A DNA stretch of 35,174 bases from the NCBI GenBank assembly GCA_004524365.1, contig SDNL01000005.1, positions 1 through 35,174 of the forward strand, written 5' to 3'. This document shows, piece by piece, positions 20,303 through 28,699 of this stretch. The translations under genes were made by a program, and so were the position numbers. Below the pieces are notes generated by a model, which did no database searches, was not told where the DNA came from, and was given only the letters and a program-made list of their open reading frames with translations. This stretch comes from Promethearchaeota archaeon (GTDB taxonomy: Archaea > Asgardarchaeota > Lokiarchaeia > Sigyniarchaeales > SOKP01). Positions within the stretch are counted from its first letter, which is position 1. Every line of letters begins with the position of its first letter.

Positions 20303-20509
20303 TGTTGGAATGGTGTAATGATAAGAACTGAAAAGGGAAAGGAACTGTTTAAAGAAATTCTTGAAAATGACTTGAACGAATCTAAAGCGATCTCTGAAGT
20401 TAAACTGAGACTTATAATGCTCAAAAAAATAGTAAAGGGTAAACAAAAAGGACGTCAGAAATATATCGATAAAAAATGTGAAGAAAAAAAGCAATTTCCT
20501 AAATATTGA
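20303..20509 (+). pseudogene. Duplicated 3' fragment of FrhB-like gene (68 codons)
   Basis: CWNGVMIRTEKGKELFKEILENDLNESKAISEVKLRLIMLKKIVKGKQKGRQKYIDKKCEEKKQFPKY aligns gap-free with the last 68 residues of the 16348-17844 product (GWNCVLIRTEKGKELFNALLENDLIESKSISEVKPGLGLLKKIAGGKRKKSQKHIDTKREEHKIYPRY). Confidence 0.85.
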
Positions 20510-20677
20510 AACCTTTTTTGCATTAATGACATAATTTTCATTCCCTTATTTTTTATTCTATTAATTTTCTTATTTTTCTTTTAAGAATAAACTCCAATTT
20601 CCCATAGATTGATTAGAAATAGAAAAATTAATTAAAAAAGACCAATTAATTTAATCAAAGTAAGTCAAAGGTAGATT

Positions 20678-21202
20678 ATTATTTCGCAACCGTTACGACC
20701 ACAAAACTTCAAGGAACAAGTATATTTTACCCAATTCAGGAAAAGTATCGATGGGAATAATACCCTTGAATATGGGTTAACAAATATTAAAGGTATCGGG
20801 CAGAGATTTGCTCAAGCAGTCGTGAAAGCAGCAAATATGGACCCAAATTCACGAATTGGGGCTCTTTCCGAAAAAGAGATCGAATTACTCGAAGAAATTA
20901 TCACTAATCCTATTGACCATGGAATTCCAAGCTGGATGGTAAATAGGAAAAAGGATCTAAGGACTGGCAAGGATAGACATATTCTAGGGAACGAATTGGA
21001 GATTACTGTTAAGCGAGACATTGATAGAATGAAACGCATTAAAAGTTATAAAGGAATTCGACATCAACTGGGTTTGAAGGTTCGTGGACAGCGAACAAAA
21101 AGTACGGGAAGACATGGATTAGTTATCGGTGTCCAACGTAAAAAGATTCGCCAGCAAATGGAGAAGAAGGCCAAGAAAAAGAAGAAAAAGGAGGAGAGTT
21201 AA
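20678..21202 (+). CDS. rps13: 30S ribosomal protein S13; probable ATT start (20678 or 20681)
   Basis: In-frame upstream of the tracked GTG (20822): SQPLRPQNFKEQVYFTQFRKSIDGNNTLEYGLTNIKGIGQRFAQAVVKAA..., then GLKVRGQRTKSTGRHG. Preceded by TAG stop at 20672 and SD-like AAAGG. Confidence 0.93.
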   Translation: MISQPLRPQNFKEQVYFTQFRKSIDGNNTLEYGLTNIKGIGQRFAQAVVKAANMDPNSRIGALSEKEIELLEEIITNPIDHGIPSWMVNRKKDLRTGKDRHILGNELEITVKRDIDRMKRIKSYKGIRHQLGLKVRGQRTKSTGRHGLVIGVQRKKIRQQMEKKAKKKKKKEES

Positions 21203-21204
21203 GA

Positions 21205-21696
21205 ATGGGAGATCCACGACGATTAAAGAAGAAGTTTAAGAAACCCCGACATCCTTATCAAAAGGATCGTATTATGGAAGAGTTGGAGTTCATTGGAAAA
21301 TATGGATTACGCAATAAACGAGAATTCTGGAAAATGCGTTCAACATTAGGACGATGGCGAGAAATTGCTCGGCAATCCCGAACATTACCAGAAGATCGAG
21401 CAAAAGAGGTTCAGCAAACCTTAATTCAAAAGTTAATAAGGTTGGGTATTCTAGAAAATGATGCTACATTTGATGATGTACTTAATCTAACTGTGGAAGA
21501 TATATTAAGGAGACGCCTTCAAACACAAGTGCATGAAAGAGGTCTCTCTAAAACCATATATCACGCACGTCAATTAATAAATCATAAGCATATCCAAGTG
21601 GGAAACAAACGAATTGCCGCACCATCTTATCTGGTAAAACGCGAAGAGGAAGAATTAATCTCGTTTGCCCCGACAAGTCCTTTTAGCACAAAATAG
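21205..21696 (+). CDS. rps4: 30S ribosomal protein S4
   Basis: MGDPRRLKKKFKKPRHPYQKDRI...YGLRNKREFWKMRSTLGRWR...; classical archaeal S4. Confidence 0.96.
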   Translation: MGDPRRLKKKFKKPRHPYQKDRIMEELEFIGKYGLRNKREFWKMRSTLGRWREIARQSRTLPEDRAKEVQQTLIQKLIRLGILENDATFDDVLNLTVEDILRRRLQTQVHERGLSKTIYHARQLINHKHIQVGNKRIAAPSYLVKREEEELISFAPTSPFSTK

Positions 21697-21767
21697 AAAA
21701 ATAAACATCTAATTTATTAATAAATTCAAATAAAAAATATTATCATTATACATTCAAGGTGGAAAAT

Positions 21768-22154
21768 ATGCGTGGAAAAGAAGCAATTGTTCACATTTAT
21801 GCCTCATATAATAACACGCTTGTAACTGCTACAGATATCTCAGGTGCCGAAACCTTTTGTAGTTGTTCTGGTGGGATGATCGTAAAGCAAGATCGGAACG
21901 AGTCCTCACCTCAAACAGCGATGAAATGCGGGTTTCGAATTGCAAGCGAATTAAAGGATATAGGAATATCCAATATTCATATTAAAGTTCGAGCCCCTGG
22001 AGGAAATAAGTCTCAAACACCCGGTCCAGGAGCTCAAGCGTGTATCAGAGCTTTGGCACGCTCTGGGTTAAATATCGGAAGAATTGAAGAAGTTACACCT
22101 CGAAGCCATGATCACTGCCGAAGAAAAGGCGGTCATCGTGGACGCAGAGTCTAA
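21768..22154 (+). CDS. rps11: 30S ribosomal protein S11
   Basis: [23 protein letters not shown]...[57 protein letters not shown]-like AAGGTGG places start at ATG 21768 rather than GTG 21759. Confidence 0.97.
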   Translation: MRGKEAIVHIYASYNNTLVTATDISGAETFCSCSGGMIVKQDRNESSPQTAMKCGFRIASELKDIGISNIHIKVRAPGGNKSQTPGPGAQACIRALARSGLNIGRIEEVTPRSHDHCRRKGGHRGRRV

Positions 22155-22280
22155 ATTCATTTTTTTATTTTATACTTTTATAAAAAAAGTAATAATTAAA
22201 ATTGTTTTAGGTTTTAATTCGTTAAGATGTAGAGATACTGACGAATTTGAACTATGCATTAATAATATTACAAAGTTTCT

Positions 22281-22670
22281 TTAAGCACATTCTTGGCCTA
22301 AAATAGTTACAATTTGCTTTTTTTCTTTAAGAGATAATTCTTTCGAAGTTTTCCCGTGATTATGATATATATCAATAGGATCATTCTCAAACAACGATAA
22401 AAGAAGAATCAAAGCATTTTTAATCCGTGTTTTCTCATGAGTTTGTTCTAAATGACGCATTAAAAAAATTACCATCTGATTTTTCCATATTTCAATATCT
22501 TTTTCAGAAAAATCTTGATAATGGCTACTTTTGTAAAAGTTCAAAATCATATCATAATAATCGAAATTATCCTCTTGACTGCACATATACATTTTTCCCC
22601 TCATCATACCTATAAAGATAGATGATTGATTTATTAAAAAATAAAATGGGGTCCAATTTTTATTATACAA
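22281..22670 (-). CDS. Hypothetical protein (true start may be an internal Met)
   Basis: 129-aa ORF, unknown family. Confidence 0.5.
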   Translation of the reverse strand: MYNKNWTPFYFLINQSSIFIGMMRGKMYMCSQEDNFDYYDMILNFYKSSHYQDFSEKDIEIWKNQMVIFLMRHLEQTHEKTRIKNALILLLSLFENDPIDIYHNHGKTSKELSLKEKKQIVTILGQECA

Positions 22671-22823
22671 AATAAATATTCTAAAAGCATAAAGTTCTTA
22701 TTTTTGAATATGTTTAAATACAATAAGAAAGAGGATAAAATGCAGAATATTTTTTGAGCAATTATGCACTCAAGGATATGCATTTAGGAGAGGTTATTAG
22801 AAATATAAATAGGTGTTTAAGAA

Positions 22824-23219
22824 ATGAATTTAATTCGTGATTTATGGATAGTAAATGATGCGGGGGTTGTACTCTTTAGTCGAGTTTATGATGAAAAGAT
22901 CGATGCTCAGCTTTTTGGGAGTTTCCTAAGTGCAGTAAATGCATTTGCCGAAGAATTAGATCACGGAGGGCTGAATAGTTTTAGCATGGAAAAGAAAAAA
23001 ATTACTATGTTTAAGGAGCATAATTGCTTAATTATCGCAAGTTCCTCGCCAAAATATAGTAAAAAAGAAGTAAGCAAAGAATTAAAAGCTATAGCAAACA
23101 AATTTTTTGAAACATTCCCCCCGAAAATGATTGAAAAGTGGGATGGAGATGTAAGGGTTTTCAATGAGTTCGAAGAACAAATAAAACCCCATTTAGACGA
23201 ATTTCTTTTGTTGTTATAA
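22824..23219 (+). CDS. Longin/roadblock-like domain protein
   Basis: LWIVNDAGVVLFSRVYDEKIDAQLFGSFLSAVNAFAEELDHGGLNSFSMEKKKITMFKEHNCLIIASSSPKYSKKEVSKELKAIANKFFETF: beta-turn-beta plus helix layout of longin-like proteins found in Asgard archaea. Confidence 0.6.
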   Translation: MNLIRDLWIVNDAGVVLFSRVYDEKIDAQLFGSFLSAVNAFAEELDHGGLNSFSMEKKKITMFKEHNCLIIASSSPKYSKKEVSKELKAIANKFFETFPPKMIEKWDGDVRVFNEFEEQIKPHLDEFLLLL

Positions 23220-23289
23220 TCGAATTAATAATTAAGTTGCTTAATTGTCCAATATAATAGTAAATAAAAATGGAAGGAATTTGCTACGA

Positions 23290-23375
23290 TACACAGCCCT
23301 AAGATATGTTCACCAGCCAACGCTTAGCGGACTCGAAGGAATCCCCATCCTTTATTTAGGGCGGGGAGGCTTCAA
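23290..23375 (+). mobile_element. IS200/IS605 (TnpB)-type right-end / omega-RNA-like relic, solitary
   Basis: GAAGGAATCCCCATCC-TTTATTTA-GGGCGGGGAGGCTTCAA: typical RE hairpin GAATCCCC...GGGGAGG..TCAA; GCCCTAA (23296-23302) complementary to TTAGGGC (23356-23362) gives a possible pseudoknot. No tnpA/tnpB ORF adjacent. Confidence 0.6.
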
Positions 23376-23825
23376 TTCACAACATCCTTCACAAGAAAAA
23401 GCATAAACTTTAATATTGTCGATTCTTTCCAAGTTGCTTAATCTTAGTATAATCTCCTCCACTTGAAATTCACAATCAATTGATGTAAAGATTCCAAAAT
23501 AACAATTGGAATGACTCGTGCAAAATCCAGTAGAAGATATGATATTAAAACCTTCTTCTTTAATAAGTATAAGTGCATTTGTTAATAATTGAGGAACAAT
23601 TTTTTGTGCTTGGATCTCGAAGAGATGGACGGTATTCTCTTGAATAGGATAAAGAGAAAAATGTATATGGTTATCATCTGATTTTTTTTCTATTGATGAC
23701 ACCAGGAAAAAGTACTCATAGGCTTCCAGTTTTATTTGTTCATAAATATTAGTAGGGAGGTTCCATTCTTTTATATCCTTTCTACGGTATACATTCGCGT
23801 GAAATCTTGAAGCAATATCTGCCAT
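23352..23825 (-). CDS. Hypothetical protein, possible ACT-like domain, Cys-rich C-terminus
   Basis: 157-aa ORF; ...KVYAFSCEGCCELKPPRPK. Confidence 0.6.
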   Translation of the reverse strand: MADIASRFHANVYRRKDIKEWNLPTNIYEQIKLEAYEYFFLVSSIEKKSDDNHIHFSLYPIQENTVHLFEIQAQKIVPQLLTNALILIKEEGFNIISSTGFCTSHSNCYFGIFTSIDCEFQVEEIILRLSNLERIDNIKVYAFSCEGCCELKPPRPK

Positions 23826-23846
23826 ATTTTTAACCCAAAAAAAAGC

Positions 23847-23908
23847 TTATTATAATTTTGTATAATAATTTATGTTTTTTTATTTTTATTATAATATTGT
23901 ATAATAAT
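23847..23908. promoter_or_regulatory. Two copies of a palindromic operator-like element
   Basis: TTATTATA-ATTTTG-TATAATAA (23847-23868) and TTATTATA-ATATTG-TATAATAA (23886-23907), each a perfect 8-bp inverted repeat with 6-nt spacer, 39 bp apart, between divergent genes. Confidence 0.5.
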
Positions 23909-24012
23909 CTCTGTTGGAATTAAGAATAAAAATATATTAGTAATTGATTTATATTATATAAGGATAGAATTAAGAAAGAAAAGAAAAACCAATATTAGAA
24001 AAGAGGATAAAA

Positions 24013-25953
24013 ATGAGTCAAGAGGATAAAGATACTTCAATACTTAAAGAGATAAAAGAGCTTTTCGATTTTCTCATCAATGATAAACCAACGCCAGATG
24101 ATGAAATAGAGGCAAAAGAAGTATTATTAGAGAAGTTTCAAAAATTAAAAGATTTAAAATCTCGTCCAGCACAAGAGAAACTAATTAATAGCATTATAAA
24201 GGAGTTAGAAGATTGGGATACATTGGAACATTGGTTCTTCGAAACAGATCTACCAGAGGAGATCAAGGAATTCATTGATGAAATAGAAGGAAAAGAAGAA
24301 AAATCCTTAGAGAAAGATTCAATCACAGAGGAAGAAGAAAGAAAAAAAGATTCAGAAGCAAGCTCGCCCGAATTAGATATATCTAAAATAATTTCAGAAG
24401 TTACCAACCAATTCAAGGGAGAGATAGGAAATCTAGAAAAGAAAATAGAGAGTTTAACAAAAAAATTAAAAGAAAAGGACGAAAAACTCGGGGAAGTTAA
24501 AAAAGAGATTCAAAAGAAAAAAGAAAAACCCAAGTCTGAACCCGAACCTAAAAAGAAATCCAGATTACCTCCCATTAAAATTGAGCTTCCTCCCTCTTCC
24601 AGAAAAAGTCAAAAAACTGAGAAGAAGGTAAAAAAAATAGAAGAGGAAAAAGAGGAAGAACCTATAAATGAAGAAAAATTAATGGAAAAAATAATTGAAG
24701 AAAGAAAAGCTTTACTCGAAAAAAGTGTTCCAAAAAAACCAAGTAAAGAGCAAGACTTAACTCCAATACCTAATGAAGCAGAACCGGAAGATGAACAAAA
24801 CGATCTTGATAAAGCAGAAATCCCTCCAGTTGAAGAATTTGAATATGAGGGTTTTAATGATTTTGTGGAATCTGTTGAATCAAATGCTAGCGAACCCAAA
24901 AAACCATCCGAAGAGCCACCTGCACCTCCTGAAACAAAAGAAATACCGGAACCTAAAAAACCATCCGAAGCACCGCCTGCACCTCCTGAAACAAAAGAAA
25001 TACCGGAATCTAAAAAACGATCCGAAGAGCCACCTGCACCTCCTGAAACAAAAGAAATACCGGAACCTAAAAAACGATCCGAAGAGCCACCTGCACCTCC
25101 TGAAACAAAAGAAATACCGGAACCTAAAAAACCATCCGAAGCACCGCCTGCACCTCCTGAAACAAAAGAAATACCGGAACCTAAAAAACCATCTGAAGCT
25201 GCATCTACACCTCCAGGAATGGAAGAGATACCAAAGCCTGATGAATTAGTTAATGATACCAAAGTATCAGTAAGTGAAGGGGAAGAGAAACCAGAAAAAC
25301 CCTCTACCACTCCATCAATCGAATCAACCCCTCTTGAACCAGAACAAGATAATGATATAAGTGAAGAGAAAGAACCTTCTGATATCTCGGCTCCAGAACC
25401 TCAAGCCACATCAGTAGAAGTATCTGTGGAAGAATCATCAGAAAAACCTCAAAAAGTAAGTGGGATAGCAGAAATAAAAGTTGAAGAAGTCGTAGAGAAA
25501 AAGAAGAAATCCTCAGCTCAAGATCTTTATAATGTTTTCTCTGCAATGTTAAACGATTCAAAATCAAAAAAGTCTAGCGGTAAAAAATCTAAGTTAAAAG
25601 AGTCCGTTAAAAGTTTAATACCCACTTCAAAACCAGAAAAACCTAATGAAAAAGCTGAAGAAGCTCAAGAATTAACACAGGAGGGGTCAGAACAGCAAAA
25701 AGATGAGATTGAAATTTTTGAACAAGGTATCGAAACTTTACCTGATGATAAAGACCAGTTATATCAAGAATTAATTGCAATGGAAGGAAAAAGATATTCC
25801 TTGGAAAAAGATATTAACAAATTGGAAGAGCGCTATGAAAATGGAAGCATTGATGAATTTGAATTTAAAAATGAGATTCAAAAATTTAAAGTAAACTTGG
25901 AACGGATTACTTCCTACATTACAGATATTAGGCGAAAAATAGCAACGATGTAA
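24013..25953 (+). CDS. Large low-complexity/coiled-coil protein with Pro-rich tandem repeats
   Basis: 646 aa; acidic-helical N-terminus, K/E coiled coil, EPKKPSEEPPAPPETKEIP repeats, C-terminal helical hairpin QLYQELIAMEGKRYSLEKDINKLEERYENGSIDEFEFKNEIQKFK. Confidence 0.85.
   Translation: MSQEDKDTSILKEIKELFDFLINDKPTPDDEIEAKEVLLEKFQKLKDLKSRPAQEKLINSIIKELEDWDTLEHWFFETDLPEEIKEFIDEIEGKEEKSLEKDSITEEEERKKDSEASSPELDISKIISEVTNQFKGEIGNLEKKIESLTKKLKEKDEKLGEVKKEIQKKKEKPKSEPEPKKKSRLPPIKIELPPSSRKSQKTEKKVKKIEEEKEEEPINEEKLMEKIIEERKALLEKSVPKKPSKEQDLTPIPNEAEPEDEQNDLDKAEIPPVEEFEYEGFNDFVESVESNASEPKKPSEEPPAPPETKEIPEPKKPSEAPPAPPETKEIPESKKRSEEPPAPPETKEIPEPKKRSEEPPAPPETKEIPEPKKPSEAPPAPPETKEIPEPKKPSEAASTPPGMEEIPKPDELVNDTKVSVSEGEEKPEKPSTTPSIESTPLEPEQDNDISEEKEPSDISAPEPQATSVEVSVEESSEKPQKVSGIAEIKVEEVVEKKKKSSAQDLYNVFSAMLNDSKSKKSSGKKSKLKESVKSLIPTSKPEKPNEKAEEAQELTQEGSEQQKDEIEIFEQGIETLPDDKDQLYQELIAMEGKRYSLEKDINKLEERYENGSIDEFEFKNEIQKFKVNLERITSYITDIRRKIATM
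24892..25233 (+). repeat. Six 57-bp tandem repeats (five near-identical, last diverged)
   Basis: Unit gaacctaaaaaaccatccgaagagccacctgcacctcctgaaacaaaagaaataccg encoding EPKKPSE(E/A)PPAPPETKEIP. Confidence 0.93.
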
Positions 25954-25977
25954 TGATTTAATCTCATAATTAAAAGC

Positions 25978-26739
25978 TTAATCCTCTATCTTGAATAATG
26001 GTGGCATTTTACGCTTATGTTTAGAATATTCAAACATTCTTTTAACTTTTTCTACCTTTTTTGAATCAAATTCATCTAAATCCAGTCCATAATCCAATCG
26101 ATAGATGATTTCATCTAATAAATCATATACTATTCCTATTTCTTCTTCATCAGTTTGACCTTCCCAAAGACCAGCAGAAGGAGGTCTTTCAATTATTTTG
26201 TCAGGAACTTTCAAGGATGTTGCAAGACTTTCAACTTCACATTTATACAAAGCTCCAATAGGTTCAAAATCGACCCCTCCATCGCCATATTTTGTAAAGT
26301 ATCCTATCGCAATTTCAGTTCTATTTCCCGTTCCCGCTACTAAATAAGTTCCTCTTGATTGACCAATAAAATAAAGCATAGTCATTCGTAATCTTGGTTT
26401 TATATTAGCCCTTGCTAATTGATTTGTCTCGATCAATGATTCTGTAGCATTTAAAAAACTCTCATAGGTAGTTTTTAGATTAATTTTCAAAAATTCTATC
26501 CCAAGGGTATTTGCAACCAACTCTGCATCTTGAATATCCTTTTGGGATGATTCGCATGGTAAACTAACGCCAATTACATTTTTTTTACCTATCGCCTCAG
26601 CGGATAAAAAAGCAGTAACAGCACTGTCTATTCCACCAGAAAGACCCACAACGATGCCATCTGCATTTGCAGATTCTATGTATTGGCGAATCCATTTTTT
26701 GATTTCTCGCTTTAGATCCTCAATATTCAAAGATCTCAT
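25978..26739 (-). CDS. nadE: NAD+ synthetase (NH3-dependent)
   Basis: VVGLSGGIDSAVTAFL PP-loop; GTGNRTEIAIGYFTKYGDGGVDFEPIGALYK; PPSAGLWEGQTDEEEIG. Confidence 0.96.
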   Translation of the reverse strand: MRSLNIEDLKREIKKWIRQYIESANADGIVVGLSGGIDSAVTAFLSAEAIGKKNVIGVSLPCESSQKDIQDAELVANTLGIEFLKINLKTTYESFLNATESLIETNQLARANIKPRLRMTMLYFIGQSRGTYLVAGTGNRTEIAIGYFTKYGDGGVDFEPIGALYKCEVESLATSLKVPDKIIERPPSAGLWEGQTDEEEIGIVYDLLDEIIYRLDYGLDLDEFDSKKVEKVKRMFEYSKHKRKMPPLFKIED

Positions 26740-26844
26740 TTTTGAAGTTTAACTTTTTTAAAAATCTTTTATTACTATATATCAAGTAAATTAGAAAAAG
26801 TTTCTTAAAGAATCTTTAAGCAAAAGAGAACAAGGTATTATAAT

Positions 26845-27258
26845 ATGAGCGAAGAATTTAAAAAGTTAGTTGATCAATCGTTTGAAAAGAATATTAAACC
26901 AATTTGGTTATATACTAAGGATTATCTATATGGGATGATGCCCGCTGATGAGGAGGGAAATCGCTGGACAGAAGTTGTCTACACTTTAGAAGGAGATGAT
27001 CTACGTACCAAAGAAAGGAATGCGATGTTATCTTATCAATTCCTTTTTGAAGAGTTAGAGAAAGGAGTTTCATTCTACGATAAATCATTTAATGTAAATA
27101 ATCTAAAAACCTTCGCCGATTCGATTGCAGATAAGAACGATTCTGAGAAGATTAAAGCTTTGATTAATGAACTCAAGACTAATACGGAAAAATACTCAGA
27201 TGATATGCCTATTGTAAAAAGCGCAGAAGAATCAGGAGTTTTAAAAGACAAAGTATAG
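26845..27258 (+). CDS. Hypothetical protein
   Basis: 137-aa ORF with normal composition. Confidence 0.6.
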   Translation: MSEEFKKLVDQSFEKNIKPIWLYTKDYLYGMMPADEEGNRWTEVVYTLEGDDLRTKERNAMLSYQFLFEELEKGVSFYDKSFNVNNLKTFADSIADKNDSEKIKALINELKTNTEKYSDDMPIVKSAEESGVLKDKV

Positions 27259-27461
27259 TTTTTTATTCTTTTTTTAATTATTATTGAAATATTAAATATT
27301 TAGAAATCACTAGAGTGCTCAACTAATTGATCAGCGTCTCTTAGTGGAATCAATTCAATTTAAGCTATCATTTAAAATCTCATCTTTAACTTGATTAATC
27401 TCTTGAATGTTAATTCTTAAAATAAAGAAGAAAAAAGAGGATTCAATAAAACTTCTTTCTT

Positions 27462-27887
27462 TTATTGCCCTCGAAAAATCTTAAGAATTCCTGCCACAAT
27501 ACCTAATACTGAAGCGATTAAGAATACAGTAAAAGTGGAAGCAAATGCAAATATTGGGAGATCTTCTCCTATTTCAATTATCAAGGGCATATTTAAAAAA
27601 GTGATGATAATTGTAAAAATCAGAATTAAAGCATATAATATAATATTCAATACAGCTAATATGCGTTCCTTTTTTATTAAAAAGTTTAACACTGCTAATA
27701 AAATTGCTATAACACTAAAGGCAAAATAAACAATGAAAAACGGTCTAGCTGCATTTGCAACTGGCTCAATCTCCTCCAAACCTATATTTGCTAATATTAT
27801 GCTAATCATAATTCCAAAAATGGCTAAAAAGAAAACTATTATAGCACTAAATACCGCAAGAATGTTTCCAATCTTATTAAGATTCAT
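27462..27887 (-). CDS. Small membrane protein, about four TM helices
   Basis: 141 aa with four hydrophobic segments. Confidence 0.7.
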   Translation of the reverse strand: MNLNKIGNILAVFSAIIVFFLAIFGIMISIILANIGLEEIEPVANAARPFFIVYFAFSVIAILLAVLNFLIKKERILAVLNIILYALILIFTIIITFLNMPLIIEIGEDLPIFAFASTFTVFLIASVLGIVAGILKIFRGQ

Positions 27888-28076
27888 TTTACTCTGTCTA
27901 TTAAAATAAGTTAAATTTTATTAAGATCTTATTTAAAGAATAAGAAATCCCATTTAAAATTATTTTTAATTGAGATTGGTTGTATATTAGCGAACGAACA
28001 TCCTTATAAATAAAAAGAGAGGATAATTTTTAGGAAGGATTAAATCCTTAAGAGTCAGAGTGGGAGAATATATTAT

Positions 28077-28574
28077 TTACCCATACATTTCGTCCCTGCG
28101 AGGATATAAATGACGGAACTTCTCGTCAACTTTTTTTGCTAACTGATATCCCACATTAGGATTTTTTTCTTTGATAATTTTTCTTAAGTGATTTCCACGT
28201 TCCTTTGAGAAGTTTTCAATTCCACTAGCAACTATATTTTGATTTTTCTTGATAGGGACAACCATCCCAAATAGGTTTAGCATTTCCTCTTTGGAAAGCT
28301 TTTTTCCGTATATTTCTTGATCAATATCTTTGTCAATATTTCTCACAACAGTCCCCATTGATAGTGCAGAGAATGGACTTAAACTTCTTGATTTTAACCA
28401 AAAAGTATTTGGCTTTTTTTTAATAAACGTATCTTTATTACCTTGTTTATCTGTTGAGCCAATTATCCTCCAGTCCTTTGGATCCTTATCATATTCTTTC
28501 TTCATTTTTTTGATTACATTCGAGACTGGAGCAATTCCATGATAGTCCTCTTTTTCAATCTTTTCTTTTTTCAT
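28077..28574 (-). CDS. Hypothetical protein
   Basis: 165-aa ORF, basic, unknown family. Confidence 0.6.
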   Translation of the reverse strand: MKKEKIEKEDYHGIAPVSNVIKKMKKEYDKDPKDWRIIGSTDKQGNKDTFIKKKPNTFWLKSRSLSPFSALSMGTVVRNIDKDIDQEIYGKKLSKEEMLNLFGMVVPIKKNQNIVASGIENFSKERGNHLRKIIKEKNPNVGYQLAKKVDEKFRHLYPRRDEMYG

Positions 28575-28699
28575 ATTCTCAACTAGCTTTAATAAATCTA
28601 ATTATAAAAACTTATTACTTATTTTTCAATAGTCTAAAAATAGTATAGTTAAGGAAAAATGTATTATTTATTAACTTATATCTGATTTACATTCTTTAT

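Noticed and set aside
22743-22787. Possible short UGA-containing ORF ATG CAG AAT ATT TTT TGA ... TAG
   Set aside because: Very short, no homology, no SECIS nearby; likely chance sequence before the longin-like gene.
24609-25310. 233-aa minus-strand ORF and 158-aa plus-strand ORF (24773-25249) over the repeat region
   Set aside because: Artefacts of the 57-bp repeat, whose length is a multiple of three and keeps other frames open.
27300-27370. Short minus-strand frame IELIPLRDADQLVEHSSDF*
   Set aside because: Only about 19 codons with no recognised family; possibly a relic but not supportable.
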